Positions 55,524 through 64,000 of a DNA stretch of 64,000 bases are shown piece by piece. The position numbers and the translations under genes were made by a program. Source of the stretch: Oceanicoccus sagamiensis (GTDB lineage Bacteria > Pseudomonadota > Gammaproteobacteria > Pseudomonadales > Dasaniaceae). The stretch spans positions 3,844,001-3,908,000 of the forward strand of contig NZ_CP019343.1 of the NCBI RefSeq assembly GCF_002117105.1, in the 5' to 3' direction. Each line of letters starts with the position of its first letter. Position 1 is the stretch's first letter. The notes below the pieces were generated by a model. That model was not told the DNA's origin. It searched no databases and was given only the letters and a program-made list of their open reading frames with translations.

Positions 55524-55677
55524 TTGGCTGGCTCTCTTCTTGCTGCTTCTGCTGTTGTTCCAATGCTGCACGCTCGGCCTTGGAGATATAGCGAGCTTTG
55601 TTTTTGGGATTGTTTTTTGTATTGGCCTTTTTGGCTTTCTGGGTCAGGATTTTGTTAATCCTTTTCTTTCGGTTCAT
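55513..55677 (-). CDS. DUF2986 small basic protein
   Basis: 54 residues: MNRKKRINKILTQKAKKANT, then NPKNKARYISKAERAALEQQ and a Gln/Glu-rich end (PNDQ). It matches DUF2986: a Lys-rich start, NPKNKARY-like motif and SKAERA. Small soluble protein, possibly ribosome- or RNA-associated on charge grounds only. It overlaps the DUF1456 start and is cotranscribed with it. Confidence 0.85.
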   Translation of the reverse strand: MNRKKRINKILTQKAKKANTKNNPKNKARYISKAERAALEQQQKQQEESQPNDQ

Positions 55678-55700
55678 TGGCGCTATTACCTCAATAGTAT

Positions 55701-56087
55701 CTAGCCACCCAAAGGGGGCCGACTATCCCTCATTAATTGATCCAGTTTCCGTTGCGCTTGCTGACGATGTTTGAGGTCTTTGACTTCTATCATTTCACAA
55801 TCGTCCTTGATCATATCATCTATCGTTACCGGATAATGGCGGCAGTCTTCTGGCCTATCTTCATAAATGGAACAGCCATAACGGGGCATATCATCTAATT
55901 GCACCAGCCAGGGACAGCGCTTAAGTTGTTGTCCGGTTTCAGGAGAAAACCACAGCTGGCCGGCCTGAACATAACGGGCAATCTCGGGGTTAAATACTTC
56001 CCAGCCCGCTATATCGTCACTGGAGGCGGTCAAACCGCCATCGCTATAATTTATACAGCATTTACCACATTGATTGCAGGCTTTCAC
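55701..56087 (-). CDS. YkgJ-family cysteine-cluster protein
   Basis: 128 residues from a GTG at 56087. The N-terminal CNQCGKCCINY (CxxCxxCC) and later CPWL, YGCSIYEDRPEDCRHYP supply the eight-Cys pattern of the Fe-S or Zn cluster domain (CxxCxxCC family). The precise role is unknown. It begins 6 bp after the DEAD-box gene and is likely cotranscribed with it. Confidence 0.9.
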   Translation of the reverse strand: MKACNQCGKCCINYSDGGLTASSDDIAGWEVFNPEIARYVQAGQLWFSPETGQQLKRCPWLVQLDDMPRYGCSIYEDRPEDCRHYPVTIDDMIKDDCEMIEVKDLKHRQQAQRKLDQLMRDSRPPLGG

Positions 56088-56093
56088 AGGGCG

Positions 56094-57401
56094 CTACTTT
56101 TTACGAATAACATCAAAGCCATCGCCGGTTACTCGCTTTACTTTTTTGGCGCCGCTGGTCTTTTTATGGGTTTTAGGCTGATTGGCTTTAGGTTTTTTGC
56201 TATCTAATTTTTTCTTTTTTGATCCGGCAGATTTACCGGATTTCTTAAGCTTTTTGGGGCCGGTATATTTGGCCTTTAAATCTTTAATAACCCGGCGCTC
56301 AAAACGAATCTTTAAATAGCGCTCAATACTGGACATTTGATTCCATTCGTCGGCGTTAACCAAGCTGATCGCCTTACCGTCATTCCCTGCCCTGCCCGTG
56401 CGACCCACTCGATGCACATGATCATCACCGGAATGGGCAACGGCAAAATTAATGACTAAATCCACATTATTAATATCCAGACCACGGGCTGCTAAATCCG
56501 TAGCGACCAGTATTTCTAAGCCGCCCTGTCGAAAGCTGTTCATAATCTGCTTGCGGTCATTCTGGGCGATATCGCCATGCAGAAAATTCACTTTGCGCTT
56601 TTTATATTTAAGATAGTGACTTAGTTGCTCACACTGCACCCGCTTATTGCAGAAGATAAAGACTTTTTTAGCCGCTTCTTCACTAATAATCGCGTCAACT
56701 AATTTCTCTTTATGCTTGATATCATCGGCCAATACCATCTGCTGGATAATATGGCTATGCTGCTGGCGGTGAGAGTCTATTTCTATGGATAGCGGATCGG
56801 AAAAAGTGGCTATCACTCTATCCATACCTTTTGAGTCCAGCGTCGCTGAAAATAACAGGTTCTGGCGCTCGGGGTTGCTGTATTCTGAAATGGTATGCAT
56901 ATCAATGGCAAACCCCATGTCCAGCATACGGTCCGCTTCATCCAGTACCAGTACTTCAAGATCTCTAAAATCAGGGTTGCCCTTTTCTATATGGTCAACC
57001 AGACGGCCAGGGGTAGCAATTAACACCTCAGGGTTTTTCCGTAGTGTAGCTACCTGATGTTTATAGGCTTCACCGCCTATAATCAAGCCACACTTTAAAT
57101 AGGTAAAGGCTGCCAATTGCTCAAAATGCTTTTTGGTTTGCAGGGCCAGTTCGCGGGTGGGCAACAGAATCAATGCCCGGGTACCGCTATTAGGCCGGTC
57201 CTGCTCGAGTAAGCGGTGCAGTATGGGCAGTAGAAAGGCGGCGGTTTTACCACTACCGGTTTGTGCCGATACTAATAAATCCTTACCAGAGATAGCTGCG
57301 GGAATAGCTGCTGCCTGCACCTTGGTGGCTTCCGTAAAGCCCAGCTTATCCAGTGCTTTAAATAGCTGTTTATGCAGTGGTAAGTCGGTAAGTAATGACA
57401 A
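56094..57401 (-). CDS. DEAD-box RNA helicase (RhlE/SrmB-like)
   Basis: 435 residues. All helicase motifs are present: AQTGSGKTAAF (I), PTRELALQ (Ia), TPGRL (Ib), VLDEADRMLDMGF (II), SATL (III), ATDLAARGLDI (V) and HRVGRTGRAG (VI). A Lys-rich tail of about 65 residues (KKLKKSGKSAGSKKKKLDSK) probably binds rRNA. It acts in ribosome assembly or mRNA decay. The start is TTG at 57401; no ATG lies nearby. A SrmB-like identity is possible, not certain. Confidence 0.93.
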   Translation of the reverse strand: MSLLTDLPLHKQLFKALDKLGFTEATKVQAAAIPAAISGKDLLVSAQTGSGKTAAFLLPILHRLLEQDRPNSGTRALILLPTRELALQTKKHFEQLAAFTYLKCGLIIGGEAYKHQVATLRKNPEVLIATPGRLVDHIEKGNPDFRDLEVLVLDEADRMLDMGFAIDMHTISEYSNPERQNLLFSATLDSKGMDRVIATFSDPLSIEIDSHRQQHSHIIQQMVLADDIKHKEKLVDAIISEEAAKKVFIFCNKRVQCEQLSHYLKYKKRKVNFLHGDIAQNDRKQIMNSFRQGGLEILVATDLAARGLDINNVDLVINFAVAHSGDDHVHRVGRTGRAGNDGKAISLVNADEWNQMSSIERYLKIRFERRVIKDLKAKYTGPKKLKKSGKSAGSKKKKLDSKKPKANQPKTHKKTSGAKKVKRVTGDGFDVIRKK

Positions 57402-57477
57402 TTCAAATGTCCAGTCGGGTTATAGCGGCGATTTTGGCAGTATTTTAACAGAGTTGACGCTGGCTGACGGATTATTA

Positions 57478-57714
57478 TTAACCTTTTAGCCAGACACTAT
57501 TTTGGGTATCCAGATATAACTGCTCTACCTTCTCCCTGGCCCAAGGGGTTTTTCTGAGAAATTTCAGGCTGGATTTAATCGAAGGGTCATTATTAAAACA
57601 GCGAATATCAATTTTGCTACCCAATCCATCCCAGCCATAATGCTCTACCAAGTGGGTCAAAATGGCTTCAAGCGTAAGACCATGAAGGGGGTTGTTGGGC
57701 TGCTCTTTACTCAT
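57478..57714 (-). CDS. VF530-family (DUF2132) DNA-binding protein
   Basis: 78 residues. [20 protein letters not shown] followed by [20 protein letters not shown] and [18 protein letters not shown] are the signature of the VF530 family, a small helical fold that binds double-stranded DNA in Vibrio fischeri. ATG at 57714. It is a single gene, 76 bp past the DEAD-box gene start. Confidence 0.92.
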   Translation of the reverse strand: MSKEQPNNPLHGLTLEAILTHLVEHYGWDGLGSKIDIRCFNNDPSIKSSLKFLRKTPWAREKVEQLYLDTQNSVWLKG

Positions 57715-57806
57715 AAATGACTAAACCTTTACTGTGACGCTGCTTCGCATGCTGTTAAGATGGCGCTATTCAATGCCCGCCCACTTTAAACCATCACGGC
57801 AAACCC

Positions 57807-58052
57807 ATGAAAGTATTAATCCGTAATTTAAGTCGCAGCACCACTGAAGCCACCATCCTTGAATTGTTTCAAGCCTACGGAGCTGTACAGTCCTGTAGTT
57901 TAGTGATGGACCAAAAAACCGGCGGCTCAAAAGGCTTTGGCTTTGTGGAGATGCCCAACCCCGGTGAGGCAAAAGCCGCGATTAAACGCTTAAACGCCAT
58001 GGACCTTGAAGGGAGTGTTATCCGGGTTAAAAAGGCAGAGAATAAAGAATAA
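57807..58052 (+). CDS. RRM RNA-binding protein
   Basis: 81 residues, one RNA recognition motif. RNP2 is VLIRNLS (residues 3-9) and RNP1 is KGFGFVEM (about 42-49), with the two aromatic residues that stack on RNA bases. Bacterial single-RRM proteins of this size are often cold-induced and act as RNA chaperones. ATG at 57807. Short C-terminal tail KKAENKE. Confidence 0.93.
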   Translation: MKVLIRNLSRSTTEATILELFQAYGAVQSCSLVMDQKTGGSKGFGFVEMPNPGEAKAAIKRLNAMDLEGSVIRVKKAENKE

Positions 58053-58284
58053 TATCAAACAGTTACATGTACCATTTAATGTGATTTGTAGTCATCGGCA
58101 TATAGGTTTTTTGAGCAATTCCAGCCAGAGATAATAAGAAATTACTCGCTAAACCCGATCCTTACTATTCATCACACCCCAAGTTGTCTTATAGTGAGGC
58201 GCTTATTGACCTGGATATCGCTGTTTCATTGAACTTAATACTGTATTTTAGCTCTTTAGCTAAAGCCTGTTGAGATAATAATTT

Positions 58285-60426
58285 ATGACCGCTATGCACC
58301 CTGTTCGTTTTCTAGCTGTACTGACCACCTTACTGACCACCCTACTGCTGACTTCGGCAGTTAATGCCAAGGTAGAGCCTTCAGCAGGCGATGCCACCAA
58401 GATCTCCGACATCTCCTATAGCAAAGAGCAGTCCAAAACAGCCCTGGATATCATCAATAAACTGGGTAAACGCCACTATATTACCCAAACCCTCAATGAC
58501 AATATGTCATCACGTATCTATGACAACTATCTGCGCCGACTGGATGGTAATAAGAGTCTGTTTTTAAAAGCTGACCTGGAAGAGTTTGAGCAGTATCGCT
58601 ATAGCATTGATGACACTATGAACAAAGGTGATCTGAGCCCCGGCTATACTATCTTTAACCGCTATCAGCAGCGTTTGATTGAGCGCCTGACTGTCACTAT
58701 CGACAATCTACCTGCCATGGTTGGCGCAATGAATTACGAGCGGGATGAATCCCTTGAGATTGACCGCAAAGAGATGCCCTGGCCTGCCAATCAAGCAGAA
58801 GCTGACGAACTATGGCGCAAAATTATTAAAAGCCGCGTTATCAGCTTACGCGCAGCCAAAAAAGAAGAGTCAGAGATTGCCCCACTATTACAAAAGCGCT
58901 ACCAAAACCAGTTAAACCGGGTACAGCAATCCACCTCTGAAGATGCCTTTCAAATTTATATGAACTCGATGGCGGCACTGTATGACCCGCATACAAATTA
59001 TTTATCTCCTACGACGTCCGAAAACTTCAATATAAATATGAGCCTATCGCTTGAGGGTATTGGCGCGGTACTGCAAACGGAAGATGAATTTACCAAAGTG
59101 GTTCGTCTGGTCCATGCCGGCCCCGCCGATAAGCAAGGGCAATTACAACCTTCGGACCGTATTGTCGGTGTGGCCCAGGGTGATGGTGAAATTGAGGATG
59201 TGATTGGCCTGCGATTAGATGAGGTGGTTAAATTGATCCGCGGCAAAAAAGGCAGCACAGTGCGCCTTGAGGTTATACCGGTTAGTGCCAAGACCGATGA
59301 CGAACATGCCATGATCGAAATCGTTAGAGATACGGTTAAGCTGGAAGAACAAAGCGCCCAGAAAAAAGTCTTAGATATTTATCATAACGATAAGCTCTCC
59401 AAGATCGGCATTATCGATATTCCAGCCTTTTATATTGACTTTGAAGCCATGCGCAAAGGCGACCCCAAATATAAAAGTACCACCCGTGATGTTAGTAAAC
59501 TGCTATCCGAGCTGATTGAAGAAGGCGTCGACGGCATCATTATCGACCTGCGGGAAAATGGTGGTGGCTCATTACAGGAAGCCAATCAACTAACCGGCCT
59601 GTTTATTGAGCAAGGCCCCACAGTCCAGATCAGACATTCTAATAAACAGGTTTATCGTGACGGCAAGCGCTCTAGCAGCCGCTACTATCAAGGCCCGCTA
59701 GTGGTATTAATTAATCGACTAAGCGCCTCGGCCTCCGAAATTTTTGCGGGGGCCATTCAGGATTACCAGCGTGGTATTGTTGTTGGCACTCAATCCTTCG
59801 GTAAAGGAACTGTGCAATCTTTAACCCCGCTTAAACAGGGCCAATTAAAGATTACGGAATCCAAGTTTTACCGTATTTCCGGTGAAAGCACCCAGCACCG
59901 AGGTGTTATTCCCGATATCGAATTTCCTGCTATTTATGATAAAGAGAAAGTCGGTGAAAGCTCACTGGATAACGCTTTGGCCTGGGACCGTATAGACCCT
60001 ATCCGCCACCGCCGTTACTTTAATTTGCCAGCGATTATGCCCGAGCTAAAGGCCAAGCATGAAGAACGCCTAAAGACTGACCCTGACTTTATCTTCCTTA
60101 ATGCGCAGTTAGCGTTACTGGAAGAATCCAGGTCCATTAGCAGTATTAGCCTGAATGAAAAAACACGCCTGGCTGAACAAGAAGAAGATAAGGCCAAGGC
60201 ACTGCTTATCGAAAATCAACGCAGAACCGCTAAAGGGCTTGAGCCGCTAGCTTCACTGGATGAAGAAGATCAGGACGTGGAGAAAGCTGCTGATGAAGAG
60301 AGTGACAAAGCCGATAAAGAAGAAGAGGATGAAGATGAAATCGATCCTCTGCTGACAGAGGCTGGACATATTCTAATGGATGCTCTGCCGGTTTATGGCG
60401 TAAAGAAAGTAGCAACCAATCCCTAA
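58285..60426 (+). CDS. prc: Tail-specific (carboxy-terminal) protease Prc
   Basis: 713 residues, slightly longer than E. coli Prc (682). Signal peptide ending VNA, N-terminal TSP domain, PDZ domain around 250-340 (LSLEGIGAVLQTEDEFTKVV), S41 protease domain with SASASEIFAGAIQDYQRG (nucleophile Ser) and VVGTQSFGKGTVQ (catalytic Lys), and a C-terminal domain. A long acidic segment near the end (EEEDEDEIDPLL) is the main addition. It degrades and processes periplasmic proteins and peptidoglycan hydrolases. Monocistronic; no clear terminator. Confidence 0.96.
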   Translation: MTAMHPVRFLAVLTTLLTTLLLTSAVNAKVEPSAGDATKISDISYSKEQSKTALDIINKLGKRHYITQTLNDNMSSRIYDNYLRRLDGNKSLFLKADLEEFEQYRYSIDDTMNKGDLSPGYTIFNRYQQRLIERLTVTIDNLPAMVGAMNYERDESLEIDRKEMPWPANQAEADELWRKIIKSRVISLRAAKKEESEIAPLLQKRYQNQLNRVQQSTSEDAFQIYMNSMAALYDPHTNYLSPTTSENFNINMSLSLEGIGAVLQTEDEFTKVVRLVHAGPADKQGQLQPSDRIVGVAQGDGEIEDVIGLRLDEVVKLIRGKKGSTVRLEVIPVSAKTDDEHAMIEIVRDTVKLEEQSAQKKVLDIYHNDKLSKIGIIDIPAFYIDFEAMRKGDPKYKSTTRDVSKLLSELIEEGVDGIIIDLRENGGGSLQEANQLTGLFIEQGPTVQIRHSNKQVYRDGKRSSSRYYQGPLVVLINRLSASASEIFAGAIQDYQRGIVVGTQSFGKGTVQSLTPLKQGQLKITESKFYRISGESTQHRGVIPDIEFPAIYDKEKVGESSLDNALAWDRIDPIRHRRYFNLPAIMPELKAKHEERLKTDPDFIFLNAQLALLEESRSISSISLNEKTRLAEQEEDKAKALLIENQRRTAKGLEPLASLDEEDQDVEKAADEESDKADKEEEDEDEIDPLLTEAGHILMDALPVYGVKKVATNP

Positions 60427-60440
60427 AGCATTAGCCTTTT

Positions 60441-60665
60441 CTAGACACTAAAACTAATCGTAGAGCGGCGTCTTTCTGGGCCGCTTCTACGGTCCATAAC
60501 TTGTTTGCTGCCACGCCGACCACGACGATCTCGATTTAAACGACGATCAATATCACGGGTTTCACGCTTGTCCGCCGCGCTGGAAGGAACAATTCTGCGC
60601 TGACTGCTCGCTTTTCTGGGTGCCGTAGCACTGGGCGCGGTATATGTTGTTGGAAAATTAACCAT
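60441..60665 (-). CDS. Small arginine-rich protein of unknown function
   Basis: 74 residues. A near-perfect ribosome site TAGGAGG lies 7 nt before the ATG. The product starts MVNFPTTYTAPSATAPRKAS and has an Arg-rich middle (RETRDIDRRLNRDRRGRRGS) and end (DRRSGPERRRSTISF). No signal, membrane helix or known domain. High charge suggests RNA binding, but this is inference. Convergent with prc, 14 bp apart. Confidence 0.75.
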   Translation of the reverse strand: MVNFPTTYTAPSATAPRKASSQRRIVPSSAADKRETRDIDRRLNRDRRGRRGSKQVMDRRSGPERRRSTISFSV

Positions 60666-60801
60666 TAATAGCCTCCTATATCCAAAATATCGACGGAGGC
60701 ATAAAAAACTTTAGACCTGGAGCCGCGTTATCCGCGGTAATAAGTCACTTTCCACTAACTATCCATCGGTATTGAGGGTGTAGCTAATACACTCTGGTTA
60801 A

Positions 60802-62184
60802 TTAATGCTCAAACCATGCCAACTTTTCTCTTAGATTGACAACTTCGCCGACAATCAACAACGTTGGCGCCCTAACCTGCTCTTTTACCGCCTTTTCGGG
60901 CATATCTTGCAGATTACTTACCAGTACGCGCTGCTGTTCGGTAGTACCTTGCTGTATCAAAGCAATAGGAGTTTGTGTATCGCGGCCATGCTCAATCAGC
61001 TTTTGACAAATTATTGGCAACCCCACCAAGCCCATATAAAACACTAAGGTTTGTTTTGTATGTACCAGCTCATCCCAAGGTAAATTGGCGGTACCATCCT
61101 TTAAATGGCCGGTAATAAAGCGTACCGACTGCGCATAGTCACGGTGGGTTAAGGGAATGCCGCTATAGGTTGAGCAACCAGACGCCGCTGTAATACCGGG
61201 CACGACTTGAAAAGGAATATTGTGTGAGGCGAGCTCTTCGATTTCTTCTCCCCCGCGACCAAAGATAAAAGGATCACCGCCTTTTAAGCGCAGCACACGC
61301 TTGCCCTGCTTGGCCAGTGTCACCAGCATTTGGTTAATATCATCCTGGGGCACAGCATGATCAGAGCGCTGTTTGCCGACGTAAATTTTTTCCGCGTCAC
61401 GGCGGGTTAGTTCCATAATTTGGTCCGCAACCAAGCGGTCATAAAGCACCACATCAGCTTTTTGCATCAGCCGCAGCGCTTTAAAAGTCAACAGGTCTGG
61501 ATCACCGGGACCAGAGCCCACCAAATACACTTCACCCTTGATCATTTCAACCGGCTCTTCATCGAGCCGCTGGGCTAACATTTCTTTCGCAGTAGACTCT
61601 TTACCGGCAAAGACCATTTCTGCAATGGGCCCATCCAGCACGTCTTCCCAAAAATTTTTGCGCTCATCAACGGTTGTATAACTCAGTTTAACCTTGTCGC
61701 GAAAACCGCCAACCAGATTGGCTAGCCGACCATAAGCCGCGGGAATCAGACTTTCGATTTTGGAGCGTAGCATTCTTGCCAGCACTGGCGACTTGCCGCC
61801 ACTGGAAACGGCAATAACCAAGGGAGAGCGATCAATGATTGCCGGGAGAATAACACTGCATAACTCTGGACTATCAACAACATTGACCGGCACCTGACGC
61901 TGATGAGCATCCTCAGAGACCTGTTGATTTAGAGTAGCATCATCGGTAGCGGCAATAATTAAAAACCGGCCTTCAATATCGGCAGCCGAATAATCACCAA
62001 TACGAACACGGCCACCGGATGATTCTGCCAATTGTTGTAACTCCGGCAAGACCTCGTGGGCGACTATATAAATAATAGCGCCGGACTTATGCAGTAGCGT
62101 CGCTTTGCGTAGTGCCACAGCGCCACCGCCAATAATGACACAGGGTTTTTCTTGTAGTTGAAAATATAGTGGTAAAAAATCCAT
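60802..62184 (-). CDS. cysG: Siroheme synthase CysG (bifunctional)
   Basis: 460 residues. N-terminal precorrin-2 dehydrogenase/ferrochelatase with [20 protein letters not shown] at about 14-33 (NAD site) and [15 protein letters not shown]-terminal uroporphyrinogen-III methyltransferase from about 216 with [20 protein letters not shown] and [20 protein letters not shown]. Makes siroheme for sulfite and nitrite reductases. It starts 14 bp after serS, in the rarA-crcB-serS-cysG order shared with Pseudomonas. Confidence 0.97.
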   Translation of the reverse strand: MDFLPLYFQLQEKPCVIIGGGAVALRKATLLHKSGAIIYIVAHEVLPELQQLAESSGGRVRIGDYSAADIEGRFLIIAATDDATLNQQVSEDAHQRQVPVNVVDSPELCSVILPAIIDRSPLVIAVSSGGKSPVLARMLRSKIESLIPAAYGRLANLVGGFRDKVKLSYTTVDERKNFWEDVLDGPIAEMVFAGKESTAKEMLAQRLDEEPVEMIKGEVYLVGSGPGDPDLLTFKALRLMQKADVVLYDRLVADQIMELTRRDAEKIYVGKQRSDHAVPQDDINQMLVTLAKQGKRVLRLKGGDPFIFGRGGEEIEELASHNIPFQVVPGITAASGCSTYSGIPLTHRDYAQSVRFITGHLKDGTANLPWDELVHTKQTLVFYMGLVGLPIICQKLIEHGRDTQTPIALIQQGTTEQQRVLVSNLQDMPEKAVKEQVRAPTLLIVGEVVNLREKLAWFEH

Positions 62185-62198
62185 AATACGGTCTGCCG

Positions 62199-63488
62199 TT
62201 ATAGTTGAGCAGCACCGCCCATATAGGGACGCAGGACCTCAGGAATGCCTACGCCACCGTCTGCGGTTTGATAATTTTCCAATACTGCAACCAGAGTACG
62301 GCCTACGGCAAGGCCAGAGCCATTAATGGTATTTAATAATTCAGGCTTACCCGTTGCCGGGTTGCGCCAGCGAGCCAGCATGCGCCGAGCCTGATAGTCG
62401 CCAAAGTTTGAACAGGAGGAAATTTCGCGGTATTTCTGCTGGCCGGGCAACCAAACCTCAAGATCATAAGTGCGTTGCGCAGAAAAACCTAAATCACCGC
62501 CACAGAGAATAACTTTGCGATAAGGAAGATTTAGCTTTTGCAAAATGGCTTCTGCATTTTCGGTTAATGATTCTAGTTCGGCAGTCGCCTGCTCTGGCTT
62601 AACCATTTTAACCAATTCCACTTTTTCAAACTGGTGCTGACGAATCATGCCGCGGGTATCTCGGCCATAGCTGCCCGCTTCACTTCTAAAGCAAGGAGTA
62701 TGACAGACAAAGCGCAGACCATCCCCCAGCTCTTTTTCTTCAAAGATTGTATCTCTGGCAATATTAGTGACAGGAACTTCAGCAGTAGGAATCAAATAGT
62801 AGTTTTGTTCGCCTTCGATTTTAAACAGGTCTTCTTCAAATTTTGGTAATTGACCGGTGCCGCGTAGCGAATCGGCATTTACCATAAAGGGGACATAGAC
62901 TTCACTGTAGCCATGCTCGTTGATATGGGTATCGAGCATAAACTGGGTTAAGGCGCGGTGCAGTCTTGCCATACTGCCCTGCATAACAGCAAAGCGAGAG
63001 CCGGTAATTTTACTGGCCAAATCGAAATCAAGGCCACCTACAGCCTCACCCACATCGACATGGTCTTTCACTTCAAAATCAAATTGGCGTGGCTCACCCC
63101 AGGTCAGTACTTCAACATTGGCCTCTTCATCGTTGCCCTCCGGGACTTCATCGTCGGGAATATTGGGGATGCTCATCATCAACGCTTCCAGCGCAGCAGC
63201 AGCTTGTGAGGCTTTTTGTTTTAAGGCATTAAGCTGCTCTTCTATTTTTGCCAGGGTTTCATTCACCGTTTGCTTGGCTTCATCAACAGGAATTCCCTGC
63301 TTAACCAGTTCGCCAATCTTTTTGGAGGCCTGCTTGCGCTCCGCCAATAAACTTTGGCTCTCTGCGTCGGCCTGCTTGCGCTGCTCATCCAGCGCTTTAA
63401 AAGCTGCCACATCAAAATCAAATTTTTTCTTTTTGAGTTTTTCAGCCACTAGTTCGGCATTTTGACGAATAAACTTTATATCTAACAT
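62199..63488 (-). CDS. serS: Seryl-tRNA synthetase
   Basis: 429 residues, normal length. N-terminal tRNA-binding coiled coil ([20 protein letters not shown]), then class II core: motif 2 [31 protein letters not shown], and motif 3 [19 protein letters not shown]. Charges tRNA-Ser. The start [18 protein letters not shown] is standard. It lies 42 bp downstream of crcB, probably in the same operon. Confidence 0.98.
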   Translation of the reverse strand: MLDIKFIRQNAELVAEKLKKKKFDFDVAAFKALDEQRKQADAESQSLLAERKQASKKIGELVKQGIPVDEAKQTVNETLAKIEEQLNALKQKASQAAAALEALMMSIPNIPDDEVPEGNDEEANVEVLTWGEPRQFDFEVKDHVDVGEAVGGLDFDLASKITGSRFAVMQGSMARLHRALTQFMLDTHINEHGYSEVYVPFMVNADSLRGTGQLPKFEEDLFKIEGEQNYYLIPTAEVPVTNIARDTIFEEKELGDGLRFVCHTPCFRSEAGSYGRDTRGMIRQHQFEKVELVKMVKPEQATAELESLTENAEAILQKLNLPYRKVILCGGDLGFSAQRTYDLEVWLPGQQKYREISSCSNFGDYQARRMLARWRNPATGKPELLNTINGSGLAVGRTLVAVLENYQTADGGVGIPEVLRPYMGGAAQL

Positions 63489-63530
63489 CTTACTTAAACC
63501 TTAAATAACTATTTTAAATAGAATAATTTC

Positions 63531-63920
63531 TTACAGTAACCGCGTGAGGTAAATAGCCAGCCAGGCGGCAATAATACAAATCATTAAACTGCTCACAATA
63601 TAAATCAGCGCATGGCCAAACTGACCATTTTCCAACAATGTAATTGTCTCCAGCGAGAATGTAGAAAACGTCGTAAACGCACCGAGAAAACCAATAATAG
63701 CGACATTGCGCCAATCCGCATGCAAGGCCATTCGCTCGGCAATCAGTACATACATAATACCAATAGCAAAAGAGCCAATCACATTAACACTCAGTGTACC
63801 CAGTGGGAACGAGCCCCATTGGGTTTTGCTATGGGCAAAGCCGTTGATCCAGTTAACCAGACCGTAGCGACATAGCGCACCAGCAGCTCCGCCAGCGGCA
63901 ATCATTAGTAGATGCGTCAT
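63531..63920 (-). CDS. crcB: Fluoride exporter CrcB/Fluc
   Basis: 129 residues, four membrane helices. GGAAGALCRYGLVNW, GSFPLGTLSVNVIGSFAIGI with the conserved Asn, and GFLGAFTTFSTFSLE with the fluoride-binding Phe box are the family signatures. Dual-topology dimers export F-. It begins 22 bp after the rarA stop; no fluoride riboswitch can fit in that gap. Confidence 0.95.
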   Translation of the reverse strand: MTHLLMIAAGGAAGALCRYGLVNWINGFAHSKTQWGSFPLGTLSVNVIGSFAIGIMYVLIAERMALHADWRNVAIIGFLGAFTTFSTFSLETITLLENGQFGHALIYIVSSLMICIIAAWLAIYLTRLL

Positions 63921-63942
63921 AGTGTTTAATTACACGTTTTTG

Positions 63943-64000
63943 TTAATAGCGGCGTATTTTACTATTTTTATCCAACTCACGCAGATAATTCATCTTTTCA
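63943..64000 (-). CDS. rarA: C-terminal end of RarA-like recombination ATPase (partial)
   Basis: Only the last 19 codons are inside the window: EKMNYLRELDKNSKIRRY then TAA. This resembles the RarA/MgsA C-terminus (pattern L-D-x-N-S-x-I-x-R-Y), and rarA is the usual neighbour of crcB-serS-cysG. The call rests on this short match and position. Confidence 0.65.
   Translation of the reverse strand, partial: EKMNYLRELDKNSKIRRY

Noticed and set aside
49091-57401. Motor-like operon plus the DEAD-box helicase as a complete Zorya system
   Set aside because: The helicase is a typical RhlE/SrmB-like ribosome protein with a basic tail, separated by five unrelated genes; it is not ZorD.
60720-60742. CCGCG/CGCGG hairpin as terminator of cysG
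   Set aside because: It lies about 60 bp past the stop and the T-run is not adjacent; left as an unsupported hairpin.
63921-63942. Fluoride riboswitch before crcB
   Set aside because: The gap to the upstream gene is only 22 bp, too short for the aptamer.

Overview
The window looks like chromosomal DNA of a marine, aerobic gammaproteobacterium, most likely close to Cellvibrionales/Pseudomonadales. The grounds are the rarA-crcB-serS-cysG order (as in Pseudomonas), small DUF2986 and VF530 genes, a VPLPA/PEP-CTERM type protein, FadL, an acyl-CoA dehydrogenase, a Cys-type sulfatase and moderate G+C. The genus is inference; no rRNA or tRNA gene was recognised.

Layout. 1-7563 (minus): 5' part of a giant secreted protein, open for 2521 codons and running off the window, with three nearly identical in-frame 701-residue repeats of a beta-helix module. 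7564-8151: AT-rich gap with a possible small gene, an inverted repeat and a promoter. 8158-10184: O-antigen/PglL-type ligase broken by a one-base frameshift. 10268-14737: molybdenum hydroxylase module (XdhC, MocA-like, IorA/IorB-like). 14887-15032: two REPIN-like palindromes, with a third at 30107. 15046-18848: small membrane protein, VPLPA-CTERM protein, FGE-fold protein without its catalytic cysteines, SelO. 18845-22200: MscS channel coupled to a large membrane protein with a P-loop NTPase domain. 22306-27948: 1880-residue autotransporter. 28509-30017: second MscS-type channel, preceded by four TATAAT boxes at exactly 13-bp spacing.

30193-36853 holds envelope and scavenging genes: ceramidase, two lipoproteins, K+ channel, phospholipase A, PafA-like phosphatase and GltS. 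36979-49004 (all minus) is a long run: moxR, DUF58, DUF4381, two VWA proteins, TPR protein, BatD split in two, octaheme cytochrome c, FadL-type porin and arylsulfatase. Just upstream, 49091-53467 is a tightly overlapping four-gene operon (DUF3348, DUF802, OmpA/MotB-like, DUF2894). Two of its products look like the stator and peptidoglycan anchor of a proton-driven membrane motor of the MotAB/ExbBD/ZorAB kind; this is the best candidate here for an undescribed system.

53805-64000 is mostly housekeeping: acyl-CoA dehydrogenase, DUF1456, DUF2986, YkgJ-type Cys-cluster protein, DEAD-box helicase, VF530, RRM protein, Prc protease, a small Arg-rich protein, CysG, SerS, CrcB and the end of RarA.
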